A stretch of DNA of 64,000 nucleotides from Adiantum capillus-veneris (lineage: Eukaryota; Streptophyta; Polypodiopsida; Polypodiales; Pteridaceae). Within the stretch, counting starts at the first letter, position 1, and every line of letters begins with the position of its first letter. Location of the stretch: positions 69,693,370-69,757,369 of the forward strand of contig CM043952.1 in NCBI GenBank assembly GCA_014529385.2, in the 5' to 3' direction. The notes beneath the pieces are model-generated. The model saw only the letters and a list, made by a program, of their open reading frames with translations. It ran no database searches and was not told the DNA's origin. The translations under genes and the position numbers were made by a program. Shown here piece after piece: positions 53,365 through 64,000 of this stretch.

Positions 53365-55705
53365 TGATAGCCATTTTTCGGCTCTTTGTAATTGCCACAG
53401 TGAGTTACCTCACCCTACCAAAATCACCTAAACACTATGGCTATCCCTACCATTTCACTATACATAGGCGTGCGTGAGTCACGGGACTTTTCCCATATCT
53501 TCTTAAAAAACCCTCAATTAGCTAGTCATTGGGCTAGTTGAGCCAAAAAATAAAAAATAAAAAATAAAAAATATAAGTATATTATGGTCCATGTGTATGT
53601 AAATATTTCTTTGTATATAGGGCCTAAATAAAAGATTTTTTTATAATTATTTTGGTATTTATTTAAATATTTCTACCTAGGTGTGTGTTATTTATGCTGC
53701 CTCACCATTACCACAATTTTTCCTTACCATTTTTCATACTCTTTATTCCATATAGAAATATTTTCATGTAATTTGGTGTAACTCCACCCCAACAAAAATC
53801 CAAAAAAACTAGTTTTATTTATGTGTATATTTTTTCACTATTGTGATTTTTCCCTTCCTACATCTATTTTGTTTTTTTTTCTAAAAAATTAGAACACCAA
53901 AAATATTTATCTTTTTATGGTAGCCTCATAATGAGAGAGATTTCTTTTGACCCCTTTATATTTTTTTCCACTTATATTAATTATATTTGACATGTACATA
54001 TTTTTTAGACCCTCAATATTTGATTTTCTTAGTTGTACTATTCACGTATATCATAATCTCAACAATATCTTCAATTATAGACCTACCAAATAAGGTCAAG
54101 GGTAGGTGGCATGCATACATGCACTATGGAGGGCTCACTCTTGGAGGTATTCAAAAGAATCATCCAAAGAAGGACCCCACAAGAACCTTGTGCAGTGGAA
54201 AAAAACGGTCGGTTTTGCTGAATTTTTAAAGTTCACTTGCTCTCCGAATTTGAAAAGGTGATACAAACAAAAGTTGTAGCTCGTGGGCTGAACTTTTGCC
54301 TCAAATTTTTTCATATTTTTTTGAGCTACGAGCTGTGAGCTATGATTTTATTAGTGGACCCCAGTTTTCCCATGCTATGCAGCTACACTCTCTCTTCCAC
54401 TTTATCATTTTCCTCTTTCACACACACTTCTCCACTCATCATCTCCATCTCTCTCACCACTCCTCTCTGCACCCTACTCACCTTCTCCTCAACCTTGAAG
54501 AATAAGAGAAACCATGGTGAACTCATACCTCCCACACACAATTCCATTCCAAAATTGACCACCTAGTCTCATTTTTCCTCCTCCAATTTACCCATATCTA
54601 TAAAAAAAAACACAAAATTCAGCCTCTTCTCTTAAAAGACAGCATCATGGTGGTTGATTACTCAGCTTCAATTACCTTGTCTCTCAAGGAAGGTCAAGAG
54701 TGGAGAAAAAATGTACCGTCAAAGCTAGTGGACCGTCAACAAGCGTCAAAATTGACCCTACTCAAGACACTTGGAGCATCAACCTTGTAAGAAATCCACC
54801 TTTTCTTACCTCTTAAGAGTTTTTCTTCCTTATTTGTATCCTACATGGATACTCCCATTGTAAATATCCAATTCCATTTGTAAATTAATACTAACTCTAC
54901 TAACACTAACCCACTATGAAAAGTCCTATCACCTCCATTTCTCTCCTCTCTCTTTCCCCACCAACTTCTTGATAATTCCAAGCAAAAGAAATTAGATAAA
55001 TTGCTGAAAATCTAACCCAACCATGGTTAGAGGAGTAACCCTAGCCTTCAAAATTTCTATAAAAGGAGGGTGTAGCTAGCACAAAAGGGGGAGCCATAAG
55101 CAAGAGCACTATGCTATAGCTTGAGAAGCCAAGGTCAAACTCTCTAGAAGGAGCTCTTGAGTGGAAGCTCATTGTCTTATGCATGTGCATGTGTTGTAAT
55201 AGGGGATTAGCAAGGGAACTCTATGCCATTGTAAGAGAGAGAGTGATCATTCAATTGAGAGTAGGAAATCTATCATTTCTCCTACTACTGTAAGCCCAAC
55301 ATTCGCAGGAGGGTGGATTTGGACTAAGCTTGGATACTTTGTCTCCCTTCCAACGTGAAGTAATGGACAACAATGATGCGTAAGTGTCTTGGTGTTTTTT
55401 TGATAGCTTGTCTCTGGTGTTGTCATCAATCTAGCCATAAATCCCACATATTGTAAGAGGGCGACAGGGTGGAGAGGACTCCCCTTGCCTTAAGACAGTG
55501 ATTGGGGTGGCTTTTCTTGTGATGTGTTGTGGTGAAATTTACGCAAGCTATGTTGAACAAATACTAATCTCACTTTTATTTGTCATGACAGATTTGTAGG
55601 AAGGTATTAATGCAACAAGCTCCCCCTCCCCCTTTCTCTCTCTTTCTTACATATATAATTGTGTTTGCTTGATCATTGCCGATACGTTTCAAAGCAGCCC
55701 GAGCA

Positions 55706-55794
<89 letters not shown>

Positions 55795-55965
55795 GCGTCC
55801 TAGTTTGCATCCAAAACTAGGTGGTGCCCCAAATTTGTGTAGGGTTAGGTTGCGGGTTTGTGTGTGTGTTTGTTGTTTTTCCAACCCCAACCCAATTGAG
55901 CAGCACGGGAGCCTTGAAGGGTGTCTAGAGGTTGCTCTTCTTGTTGCCCGCCCCGGACCGCCTCA
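53365..55965 (+). repeat. Element D 5' LTR (2.6 kb)
   Basis: It starts TGATAGCCATTTTTCGGCTC and ends ACCGCCTCA. TATAAAAGG at 55058-55066 is the likely TATA box. The U3 part matches 59324-62016 inverted, for example the CACGGGACTTTTCCCATATC block at 53478-53497. A (TC)n run lies at 55709-55792. CTACTACTGTAAG-type cellular-looking stretches are not genes. Confidence 0.9.
55709..55792. repeat. (TC)n microsatellite in D LTR
   Basis: About 41 TC units. F's LTR has (GA)n at 60354-60406, about 26 units, at a broadly similar place in the LTR. Confidence 0.97.
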
Positions 55966-55968
55966 AAT

Positions 55969-55988
55969 TGGTGCCCCCACTGAGGACG
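55969..55988 (+). promoter_or_regulatory. Element D primer-binding site
   Basis: TGGTGCCCCCACTGAGGACG, three bases after the LTR end. It matches the A and B primer sites at most positions, so the three families use the same or a closely similar tRNA. I could not name the tRNA. Confidence 0.8.
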
Positions 55989-56039
55989 GCTTGTGTATTT
56001 TTGTGTAGAATCAACCTTTAGCATAGTCAAGTAGTTTGC

Positions 56040-56252
56040 ATGAATCACGAAAATTTGTATGATCCCTTCATTCCCATTGCAAGGCAAAAGGTACACATAA
56101 TTGTTAGTACTATGTTGCAATTTCAGCGAGTAATTCGTAGAATTTTAGGTCCTCTTAGGTTGGTAGAGATAAACGCATCAGTAAATCCTTTTATTTTGCC
56201 TCTCATTAGGTACGACCTTAGTTTGGACGTCTATATTTTTGTTTTGTTTTAA
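56040..56252 (+). CDS. Leader small ORF, type a, 70 codons (element D)
   Basis: ATG at 56040 (MNHENLYDPFIPIARQKV) to a stop at 56252, the first ORF after the primer site. Blocks: HIIVSTMLQFQRVI, ILGPLRLVEINA, NPFILPLIRY, SLDVYIFVLF. Intact, no Cys, hydrophobic C-terminus. It precedes the type b ORF by 21 bp. The two look like an old tandem duplication. The role is unknown. Confidence 0.8.
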   Translation: MNHENLYDPFIPIARQKVHIIVSTMLQFQRVIRRILGPLRLVEINASVNPFILPLIRYDLSLDVYIFVLF

Positions 56253-56273
56253 GAATTAGGTCATGCATAGACC

Positions 56274-56492
56274 ATGGATAATGGCCCAGGAATACAGGTT
56301 TTTCCCTTTCATTTCACTCCACACATTAGAGTAAACATTGCAATTAGTAGAAAAATCCATTTTCAACAACGTATGGTATTCATGTTTGGTGCCCAAAGAG
56401 CAGGAGAAATTCTCGTGTCACCAAACCCTGTCATTCTACCTCTTATTGATTATCATAGGTCATTTGATGTGAATATTTTTATTTTGTTGTAG
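56274..56492 (+). CDS. Leader small ORF, type b, 72 codons (element D)
   Basis: ATG at 56274 (MDNGPGIQVFPFHFTPHI) to a stop at 56492, 85 bp before gag. Blocks: ISRKIHFQQRMV, FMFGAQRAGEIL, NPVILPLIDY, SFDVNIFILL. Intact. Same length as the three other type b copies. Confidence 0.82.
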   Translation: MDNGPGIQVFPFHFTPHIRVNIAISRKIHFQQRMVFMFGAQRAGEILVSPNPVILPLIDYHRSFDVNIFILL

Positions 56493-56577
56493 AATAGATT
56501 GCAATTTAGAAAATATTATTGTGTAAATCTTTTTAAGAAAGAAAAACAAAAACGGGTGTCACTTTGAAATCAATTCA

Positions 56578-57195
56578 ATGGAAAGCCAACGCCAAATGTC
56601 TGGGTATCCTCTTTTCTTTGGAGAGCCTGGAGAGGATGCAGAATTATTTTTAGCGAATTTCAAGATGTCTTGCCGTATCAAGAGGATAATAACTGATCAA
56701 GAACGTGTAGAAATGTTTGAGGTGGTCCTTAGGAAATATGCTAGCACTTGGTTTGACTCTTTGCCTGAGGAAGTTAAGGGGAATTACACAGAAGTTTTGA
56801 ATCGTTTCAAGAAATACTTCTTTGATCCCCAAAACACTCAAAAATTATGGCAAGACATTGTTTCTCATAAGCAAAAAGACTTAGATGACTACTACTTGTA
56901 CAAGCAAGAGTTTCTACGTCTTTGGGCTCTATGGATACGAAATGTTGCTAACCCTGGTGATGGTGCAGAATTTCGAAAGAAGGAGAGGTTCATAGCCGGA
57001 CTCTTTCCTGACCTTAAGGTAAAATTTGAGGCGGGTGCACCTGCTACCTTTGATGCAGCTGAAACTAGAACTGCTGAGAAATATAGGAAACTCAAGTGCT
57101 TAAGGGGAGAGGTTCCAATAGAAGGTCTTAGACCCAAAGGTAAGTCACAAGCATCAACATCGAGGGAGATTCGTGAGGTAACCCGGCGGAAGTAA
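56578..57195 (+). pseudogene. Element D Gag, capsid part
   Basis: ATG at 56578 (MESQRQMSGYPLFFGEPGEDAELFL). Capsid blocks: VEMFEVVLRKYASTWFDSLPEE, NRFKKYFFDPQNTQKLWQDI, DLDDYYLYKQEFLRLW and KKERFIAGLFPDLKVKFE, typical Retrotrans_gag. The frame ends at 57195 (TRRK) after a shift. The zinc knuckle follows in another frame at 57309. The capsid is otherwise clean over 205 codons. Confidence 0.9.
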
Positions 57196-58022
57196 TTGAG
57201 AAGTTAAACGAATCTTTAAGCAGCCTGTCAATTCACCTTGCACAAGTTGTAGGTCCAAAGGGACAAGCAAAGAAGTCTGAAGAGCGAGATCCACGACCTA
57301 GGAGAGTCTTGCAATGTTGGAATTGCGGAGAGTCTGGACATGGGATGTATAATTGTCCTTGGCCCCGTGGGGAGCCAGGGAGACCTAACTTGAATTACCC
57401 AGTGATGAATGCAGGTGAAGGAACTGGTCAACAACCAAGGCTTCTACAAAGACCAAATGGACCAAGACCACCTCCACAAGGGGTAGAAGGAGTTCCACCT
57501 TTGCCAGATCCAAATGTGCATGTGGTAGAGGTGACAAACTCAAATGAGGTTGACATGGAAGCAAATGGCATTAAGCGTGGCCGAGGAAAAGGTAAAGAGA
57601 AAGAGGGTGTCCCATCACAGAGTGACCATGGACAAGGCAAGAAGGCAAAGGAGACCAAGGAAGCTAAGAGGACTCGACGTCGTATCAATCTCCAAGACTT
57701 CCCTCTTGGACATGGTATGGCTCCATACAACCTGTTGGAAGACATGCGAGGTAAGGGTCCTGATATTTCATGGCCTCAATTTCTTGCATTATGTCCACAA
57801 GTAAGGAGGGATTTAACAAGGGCAGTTAGCACTAGGAGAAAGGTAAAAGAGAGTTTTCCTATTGTAAAAATTGCACATGCTGAAATGAACGAGGATATTA
57901 CACCTGTGCTAGATTGTTACATAAAAGGAAGATTGGTTAGGAAAGGTCTAGTGGATGGGGGTGTGACAAATTTGCATCATGACAGAAGGGCTCATGCAAA
58001 GACTAGGCATGCACATCCATGA
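57196..58022 (+). pseudogene. Element D Gag nucleocapsid and start of protease
   Basis: LNESLSSLSIHLAQV-type helix, then the zinc knuckle CWNCGESGHGMYNC (standard C-x2-C-x4-H-x4-C) at about 57315-57356. A Pro-rich linker and a basic region (KRGRGKGKEKEG, KRTRRRINLQDFPLGHG) follow, then the protease start RLVRKGLVDGGV at about 57928-57963. A frame change there puts the rest of the protease in the frame starting at 57979. Confidence 0.85.
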
Positions 58023-59323
58023 GACACCTGAAATCAAAGTGAAAATGGCAAACAATAGCAAGGCTAGGTGCGTAGGCATTTGTAAAAATGTTTTTGTGGA
58101 GGCCTTTGGCATTAAGAAGGCAGTGGATTTTTATGTTATGTCGACCAAGGGAAGTGGTTATCCATTTATCCTAGGAAGACCATGGCTAATGAAAATGCGA
58201 GCTTTGCAGGATTGGGAGAGTGGGAAATTAATTTGCAGGGATGACAATCATAAGAAGGTTGTCTTTGACATGAAGGAGCAACGCCAAGAGGAGCTCCATG
58301 AAGAATCATCTCAAAGTGAGACGGAAGAAGGTTGGACCGATAGCACTTCAGAAGAAGAAAGTAGCAGCAGCATTACTGAAGAGGAGTCTTCCATCGAAGT
58401 CATGGGGGTAAGGTTTAAGCCAAGCAACCAAGAGACCTCTTGTCGAGGTTTGGAAGAGGTAGGTTCCCAAGAGAACCAAAAGGTGGAAGATGAAGGAATG
58501 TTAGAAGGTATGTTGTCTACAACACTTACAAAGGATGAAAGAGAGGAGTTCAAATGTGTGCTAAGGAAATTTCCGAGGCTTTTTGCTAAAGACTACACCG
58601 ATGTGCGTGGAGTAGATGTTGTTCAACACAAGATTGAGTTGAAGCCAGAGGCCACACCTAAGGCTCAAAAGCTACGAAGGCTAGGAGTCATTAAGGAGCA
58701 GGCTCTACTCAAGGAGGTAAGAAAGCTTCTAGCAGCAGGTTTCATTTATCCAGTGGAGAATTCAGAGTGGGTCTCTCCTGTTGTTGTCACTCCTAAGAAA
58801 AATGGCAAGTGGAGGGTGTGTGTGGATTACCATCCCCTCAATGAGGCAACAAAAAGAGATCACTTTCCCCTCCCATTTCAGGATGAGATACTAAATGAGG
58901 TAGCTGGTCATGAGCAGTACACTATGTGCGATGGTTACTCAGGTTACTTTCAAATAGGGATTGCATTGGAGGATCAATTGAAAACAACCTTTATCACTCC
59001 TTGGGGTTGTTATGCTTTTAGAGTCATGCCATTTGGTCTGACAAATGCTCCTGCAACATTCCAACGTTTCATGAATATGGTGCTTCAAGCATTCTTTGGA
59101 AAGTCAATTAGGGTGTTCATTGATGATTTCTGTATTTATAGCTCAAAATCATTGCATCTACAAAGGGTAGAAGAAGGTTTAAAGAAGCTCTACGACATAT
59201 GAGGTCAACTCAACCCCGATAAGTGCCATATAGGTGAGGATGAAGTAATCTTGCTTGGTCATAAAGTTTCTTACAAAGGCATTGAAGTGGATCCTTCAAA
59301 GGCAAAGGCTCTTATTGAGCTAC
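57979..59323 (+). pseudogene. Element D protease C-half and reverse transcriptase, cut by F
   Basis: The protease continues through VKMANNSKARCVGICK and YPFILGRPWLMKMRAL, then an acidic Ser/Glu linker (EEESSSSITEEESS). RT motifs: KLLAAGFIYPVE, WVSPVVVTPKKNGKWRVCVD, YTMCDGYSGYFQIGI, TTFITPWGCYAF, MPFGLTNAPATFQRFMN and the catalytic FIDDFCIYS, all intact. A TGA at 59200-59202 (a likely former CGA, before GQLNPDKCHIG) is followed by in-frame sequence to DPSKAKALIELL, ending at the F insertion point. Confidence 0.92.
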
Positions 59324-60351
59324 TGAGGCGGTCCGGGGCGGGCAACAAGAGAGGCAACCTCTAAACACCCCTCAAGGCTCCCGTGCTGCTCAATTGGGGC
59401 TGGGGCAACCACAAGCACAACACAACAACAAACCCACAGCCAAACCCACACAAGATAGGGGCACCACCTAGTTATGGTATGCGAACTAGGACGCAAGAGA
59501 GATTTTGGCACAACCAAGAAGATGCACCACACAACACACACAAGCAACCTCACACCAAGACACACATGAAATGGACCAGAGAGAGCTAGAGCAAAGGGAA
59601 GAGAGAGAGGAAAGGATCTTGCGTAATACCTTATTTGTGACTTGCAAATGGAGATGGTTCGTTATGATGCTATCGTAGAACTTGTACAAAACTCACTCAA
59701 TGCTTAGTGATTGCTAAACATTGCCAAAACACACACACACACTGTCTTAGGGTGTGGGAGACCTCTCACCACAATACCCTCTTACAATGGACAAAAAACT
59801 GGCAATGAAAAACACACTAAAACACTCTCTAAAATCAAGATCAATCGATAAAAACTCAAAATACACAAGTCACCTTGAATTCACCAAACCGTATTGCACA
59901 AATGGAAGGACGAAGATTTGAACGTCGAATCACGCCTTTGATGCACCAAACCTCAATTTATTGATGATGAAGGAGCATATACAATAGTGGTTTTGAGATT
60001 TGTGGAACTCACGCTCTCTCACTTGCAATGTGTAGCTTGAAGGCTTCTCTCACACCAAGAGTGAAGCTCACAAGTGGTTGCTACACCTAAGCCTCTCCTC
60101 ACGCATAGAGTGTTGGGGTGCTATGTGAGATATTGGAGGTTGTTTTGCAAGAAGGAGAGGGGCCTATTTATAGGTTGGAGACCCCTCATTAGGATTATTG
60201 GAAATCCTAATTTACAAGCTAACAAATCAAGATTATGATTTTTTTGAATATCAAAACATTGTGGGCCTTCTTTGTCTGCTTGAGTCATGGGTGTGGGCTC
60301 AAAAGAGAGCATTATTGATGGTAGATAAGGTGAAAGTAAGTTTTATGGAAG

Positions 60352-60408
<57 letters not shown>

Positions 60409-62016
60409 ACTATACATGTCTTGAGGTGAGGTGTCTTTTATGGTTAGGTCAATGCTATTTTGTGTTAGTATGTTAGTCGTTAGTAATCACTAGAAAGTTA
60501 ATGTTACATTTACAATGGGTAGAGTGAGTTGATTTGATGAAGGAAGAGGGGTGAATTAAAAGAGAATCATTGAGATGGTGAAGCTTTGAAGAATCTTGAA
60601 CTCACCCTTGTGTAGATTGTGGAAAAAATGACCGCTGGTCTTCTTCTTCTTCTTCGCTTCTTTACGCCGCCGCCACGGTTGACCACCACGATGAAAAGAG
60701 GATTTGTTGATGAAAAATCCTCAATTTGCAGAAGTTATCATGGTTAAGATGCTGAATTTTAGATATTTTAGGAGAGGTAAATGAAATTGTAACATAGAAG
60801 CAATAGAGAGAGACATGGAGAGGGTGTATGTATGTAGAGGTTCATAAAAGAACTATAGGGATGAGAGAGAAGGGTAATGGTGAAGAGGGTGGGAGAAGCC
60901 ATGGAAATTGCAGGTTTGAGTGAGGGAAGGAGAGGGAGGGATGTGTAAGAGTGAGTAGGTGTGTGGAAGGGTGAGAGAAGACTAAGGGTTACTTGTGAGA
61001 AAAGTGGGCAGACTGGGGTCCACTCAAAAAATCATAGCTCACCGCTGGTAGCTCCAAAATTCATGAAAAAATTTGAGGTGATTATTCAGAGCGTGGGCTA
61101 CATTTTCTCTTTTGATCACCGCTCCAAATTCGGAGTGGAGATAGGTGCCAAAATTCTCACCAAAAAGCCTGTTTTTTATGCCTGCAAAAGTCTTTTAGTG
61201 GCCCCCTCCTTTGTTGAATTTGTACAATGCATCCAAGAGTGAGCCCCTCCTTTGTCATATTATAATACAAAGCATTCAAGTTGCCCTTGATCCATGCATG
61301 GAGGAGGATTATTGGTGAAATAAAGAAATATATACATGGTGGGACTAGTGTATGGACTATTCATGGACTTTAGCTCAATGAGCACATGGTGTTAGAATAA
61401 TGAGTAAAAATAATAATAAAAATATGGAGGAGTTATGGATATGGAAAGATATTGGAATCATATGATATGGTCCCTCTTTGAATTATTTTGGGTGAAAGAG
61501 GAAAAGGTATGCAAGTAAATAATATAATAAAAGTAACCAATGAGTAGAAATCAATTTTTTGTTTTCACGAGGGTGAGGGTGAAAATGTGGGAGTGATTTG
61601 TATAAAGGAAAAATATGAGGTTAGAGTATGTACATATTGGCAAAAAATATAATTATGGTGTAAGAGGATAAAAGAAGGTGTACATAGGTTTAATAAAACA
61701 CACACCTAAGAAGAAATATATTAATAAAATACCAAAATAATTATAAAAAATCTCTATATTTAGGCCATATATACAATGAAATATTTACACACAAAGAGGC
61801 CATAATATACTTTTTTTTGGAATTTATTTATTTTTTTGGCTCAACTAGCCCAATGACTAGTTAGCTGAGGGTTTTTAAGGAGATATGGGAAAAGTCCCGT
61901 AACTCACACACGCCTATGTACAATGAAATGGTAGGGATAGCCATAGTGTTTGGGTGAATTTGGTAGGGTGAGGAAGCTTAGTATAGCAATTATGGAGAGC
62001 CGAAAAACGGCTATCA
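59324..62016 (-). repeat. Element F 3' LTR (2.7 kb), inverted relative to D
   Basis: In minus orientation it starts TGATAGCCGTTTTTCGGCTC at 62016 and ends ACCGCCTCA at 59324. TATAAATAG at about 60164-60172 (minus) is the likely TATA box. It is homologous to 53365-55965 across U3 and the last 200 bp, with more divergence and a different TATA context in the middle. A (GA)n run lies at 60354-60406. The polypurine tract GGGGGAGGGC (about 62020-62029, minus) adjoins it. No gene inside. Confidence 0.9.
60354..60406. repeat. (GA)n microsatellite in F LTR
   Basis: About 26 GA units. Equivalent, in opposite orientation, to the (TC)n of the D LTR. Confidence 0.95.
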
Positions 62017-62044
62017 TTAGCCCTCCCCCAGGATGATGGTATAT

Positions 62045-64000
62045 TCATGTACCATCATAGAGCATCTTTTCCAAAGAGAGTGCTTCAGAGTCCTTGACGA
62101 GATCTTCATTGTTTAGCCCCTCAGAATTTTGGCTGGAGTTACACTCATGCTTCATGTAACAATACTTACATAAGACAGCGGCCTTTGGACAGATCTTTGG
62201 TAGATCCTTTGGTAGAAGGCGACTCAAATAGGGCTTCAAGCGATACCCGTTTACTTTCCTAGAGTGCTCTTTACCATTCAAGTCCATAAGCTGATAGTAG
62301 CTAGAATTGAAAGCCTTCTTGACTATGTATGGCCCTTGCCATCTAGTTTCAAACTTGGCATCAAAACGATTGTCAAGTCGATTGTCATACCTTAGCACAA
62401 GCTCTCCTTCCTTGATGCCTTTGTCCTTCAGTTTCTTGTCGTGCGTTTCTTTCGCTTGTGTGGCTTTCCTCTTGTAGCACTCGTATGCTGCTTCTCTTTT
62501 CCACTCAAGCTCCACGATCGTAAGGAGTCGATCCATCCATACCTCTTGATCATCTTGTGCTGATTTGCCATGAAGTCGCATTGTTGGAATGTTTAGCTCA
62601 ATTGGCTGTAAAGCCTCTTGACCATAGACCAAGTGAAATGGTGTGAACTCCGTGGCTTCCCTATATGTGGTTCGATATGCCCACAAGGCACCATCCAAGA
62701 AGTCATCCCATAATTTTGTCTTGTTTTGCACCATCTTTCTAATGATTCCTGCAATGACACCATTAGCCCTCTCTACCAAACCATTTGATTGAGGATAGTA
62801 GGGTGTGCTATGCCGATGTAGAATGTGAAGTTCTTCACAGACTTCTGTGAGCAATCCCTTTCTAAACCCTGGACCATTATCAGAAACAATCTCCAAAGGT
62901 GTGCCAAATCTGCAACAAATGTGAGTGTACACAAACTTGCTAACTGTCCTCTCATTCACTCTTGCCACACTTTGAGCTTCCACCCACCTAGTCATATAGT
63001 CTACAGCCACTAGAATGTAGAGTTTACCATTTTTTGTCCTAGGCAGAGGACCCATAGCATCAATGCCCCACTTTTCAAAGGGTCCATTTGCAAGAACTAT
63101 TTGCCTCGGGCCATGCACCAACCTTCTATTTCCATTTATCTGACAATTGTGACAGCTTTTACACCAATGTTGAACATCCACATGCAAGCTTGGCCAAACA
63201 TACCCCGCAAGCAAAATCTTCTTCACAGTTGATTCTTGGGAAAAATGACCACCACATGCCTCTTCATGCAAACCTTTTAGAATGGCTGGAATTTCCTCAA
63301 TAGTTGGTACTCTTCTGCACACTTGATCCTTCCCTTTCTGATAGAGGGAGCCTTCTAGGAAGAGATAGAAATTTGCCTTCTTCATGAGTCTCCTCTTCTG
63401 AGCCTTCGTGAAGTCTTGTGGAAACTCACCCTCCAAAATGTAGCCGATAATGGGAGCCAATGACTCCAATCCCTGGTATCTCGGTTGCTTGACAGCTGCT
63501 GCCACCATGATGACCTGCACTTCTCTCTCAACACATGTAACTGCTTGTTGTGCAAGTAAATCGGCATCTTCATTTTGTTTCCTCGGAATATGACATAGTT
63601 GCACTTCTTCAAACTGATTAAACATCTTACGAATGGCATGAACTTTTGTCCTTAAGCTTTCATTCTTGCATGCCCAAATGCCTAAAATCTGTTTAACAAT
63701 GAGAAGTGCATCTCCCTTTACCATGAGACGTTTTATCCCTTGGCCAATGCACATCTTCAAACCATGAAGTAGTGTGTCGTATTCTGCTTCATTGTTGCTA
63801 GTTGAACCTGGTAGATTGACCTTCTCTTTCATGACCACCTCTCCACTTGGGTTGAGCAACACTAGCCCTCCCCCTGCTTTCCCTGTGGCTCGTCGAAAAG
63901 CTCCATCAAAGAACAAGGTAAAAGCATTGGGAATACTTTTTGGTGGTGGCAATGGTAGGGTCTTTACTTGAGGCACCTTAATTTCCTTCTCATGTACCCT
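62045..64000 (-). CDS. Element F second RNase H and integrase (partial, open to window edge)
   Basis: One frame of about 650 codons without a stop, continuing past the window edge. RNase H: TLFFDGAFRRATG (Asp), NNEAEYDTLLHGL (Glu), VKGDALLIVKQIL (Asp), NEDADLLAQQA (Asp), all four acidic residues kept. Integrase: HEEACGGHF with CKSCHNC (zinc), WGIDAMGPLP (Asp), EIVSDNGPGF (Asp), GLVERANGVI (Glu), then LVYGQEALQPIELNIP, WQGPYIVKKAFNSSYYQL and KVNGYRLKPYLS. No chromodomain. This is the most intact pol segment in the window. It shows the family of D is or was recently active. Confidence 0.95.
   Translation of the reverse strand, partial: RVHEKEIKVPQVKTLPLPPPKSIPNAFTLFFDGAFRRATGKAGGGLVLLNPSGEVVMKEKVNLPGSTSNNEAEYDTLLHGLKMCIGQGIKRLMVKGDALLIVKQILGIWACKNESLRTKVHAIRKMFNQFEEVQLCHIPRKQNEDADLLAQQAVTCVEREVQVIMVAAAVKQPRYQGLESLAPIIGYILEGEFPQDFTKAQKRRLMKKANFYLFLEGSLYQKGKDQVCRRVPTIEEIPAILKGLHEEACGGHFSQESTVKKILLAGYVWPSLHVDVQHWCKSCHNCQINGNRRLVHGPRQIVLANGPFEKWGIDAMGPLPRTKNGKLYILVAVDYMTRWVEAQSVARVNERTVSKFVYTHICCRFGTPLEIVSDNGPGFRKGLLTEVCEELHILHRHSTPYYPQSNGLVERANGVIAGIIRKMVQNKTKLWDDFLDGALWAYRTTYREATEFTPFHLVYGQEALQPIELNIPTMRLHGKSAQDDQEVWMDRLLTIVELEWKREAAYECYKRKATQAKETHDKKLKDKGIKEGELVLRYDNRLDNRFDAKFETRWQGPYIVKKAFNSSYYQLMDLNGKEHSRKVNGYRLKPYLSRLLPKDLPKICPKAAVLCKYCYMKHECNSSQNSEGLNNEDLVKDSEALSLEKMLYDGT

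Larger units (their letters stand above)
53365..59323 (+). mobile_element. Element D: Ty3/gypsy retrotransposon, 5' half
   Basis: LTR, primer site, two small ORFs, gag, protease and RT in plus orientation, inserted into E6 at 53364 and broken at 59323 by element F in the opposite orientation. Its LTR matches F's, so D and F are one family. The missing 3' half should resume beyond F, outside the window. Confidence 0.9.

Noticed and set aside
55576..56008. Frames rich in R-E or S-L repeats (also at 31319, 46928, 46947, 47195, 60198)
   Set aside because: Direct translation of (GA)n/(CT)n microsatellites.
1..64000. tRNA, rRNA or bacterial-type operon features
   Set aside because: No tRNA-like cloverleaf or rRNA sequence was recognised, and all coding signals are eukaryotic transposons.

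Overview
The window is a plant nuclear genome segment made almost entirely of nested transposable elements. I found no convincing single-copy host gene. The evidence for a plant is Ty3/gypsy elements with a second RNase H between the RT-RNase H and the integrase (a Tat-lineage trait), a CACTA (En/Spm) transposon whose TNP2-type transposase gene has 79-81 bp GT..AG introns, copia-type LTRs with an initiator-tRNA-Met primer site, and many (CT)n/(GA)n microsatellites. The mix would fit a large-genome land plant, perhaps a non-seed plant, but that is a weak inference.

Layout. 1-6.6 kb: minus-strand Ty3/gypsy element E1 (gag, protease, RT; left end outside the window) and its presumed LTR. 6.6-9.77 kb: integrase of a second copy, E2 (minus), split by a 1.34 kb TIR transposon (6863-8199) and by a single copia-like LTR plus primer site (8544-9395), each with a target-site duplication. 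9.77-14.5 kb: 5'-truncated plus-strand element G, with two zinc-binding modules before the integrase core and a protease-like domain after it. 14527-23235: element A, with LTRs of about 1.13 kb. 23.2-29.2 kb: a 285-bp-period repeat with a palindromic box, then element H, an unrecognised ~1,150-codon degenerate coding region followed by a polypurine tract and a 3' LTR start, with no recognisable pol. 29-33.8 kb: no supported gene except a possible copia LTR. 33860-47352: a CACTA transposon with matching ATT target duplications. It holds a TNP2-type gene (minus), an array of 172-bp hairpin-bearing repeats, and element B (39037-43901), a pol-less relative of A inserted just upstream of the transposase start codon. 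47.4-53.36 kb: element E6 (minus, same family as E1/E2) and a related LTR and leader. 53365-59323: element D (plus), inserted into E6. 59324-64000: element F (minus), same LTR family as D, inserted into D's RT gene.

The most unusual signal is a family of small leader ORFs. Copies of exactly 72 codons (type b) and 70 codons (type a) occur at four separate loci: A, B, the 48 kb leader, and D. In A, B and D they lie between the primer-binding site and gag. The proteins are conserved while nearly every compared codon differs synonymously, so they appear to be selected as proteins. I do not recognise them.

Most pol genes here carry stops or frameshifts. The integrases of A (before its C-terminal shift) and F, and the CACTA transposase exons, are the best preserved. 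Several stops are CAG-to-TAG changes, which fits deamination of methylated CHG sites.
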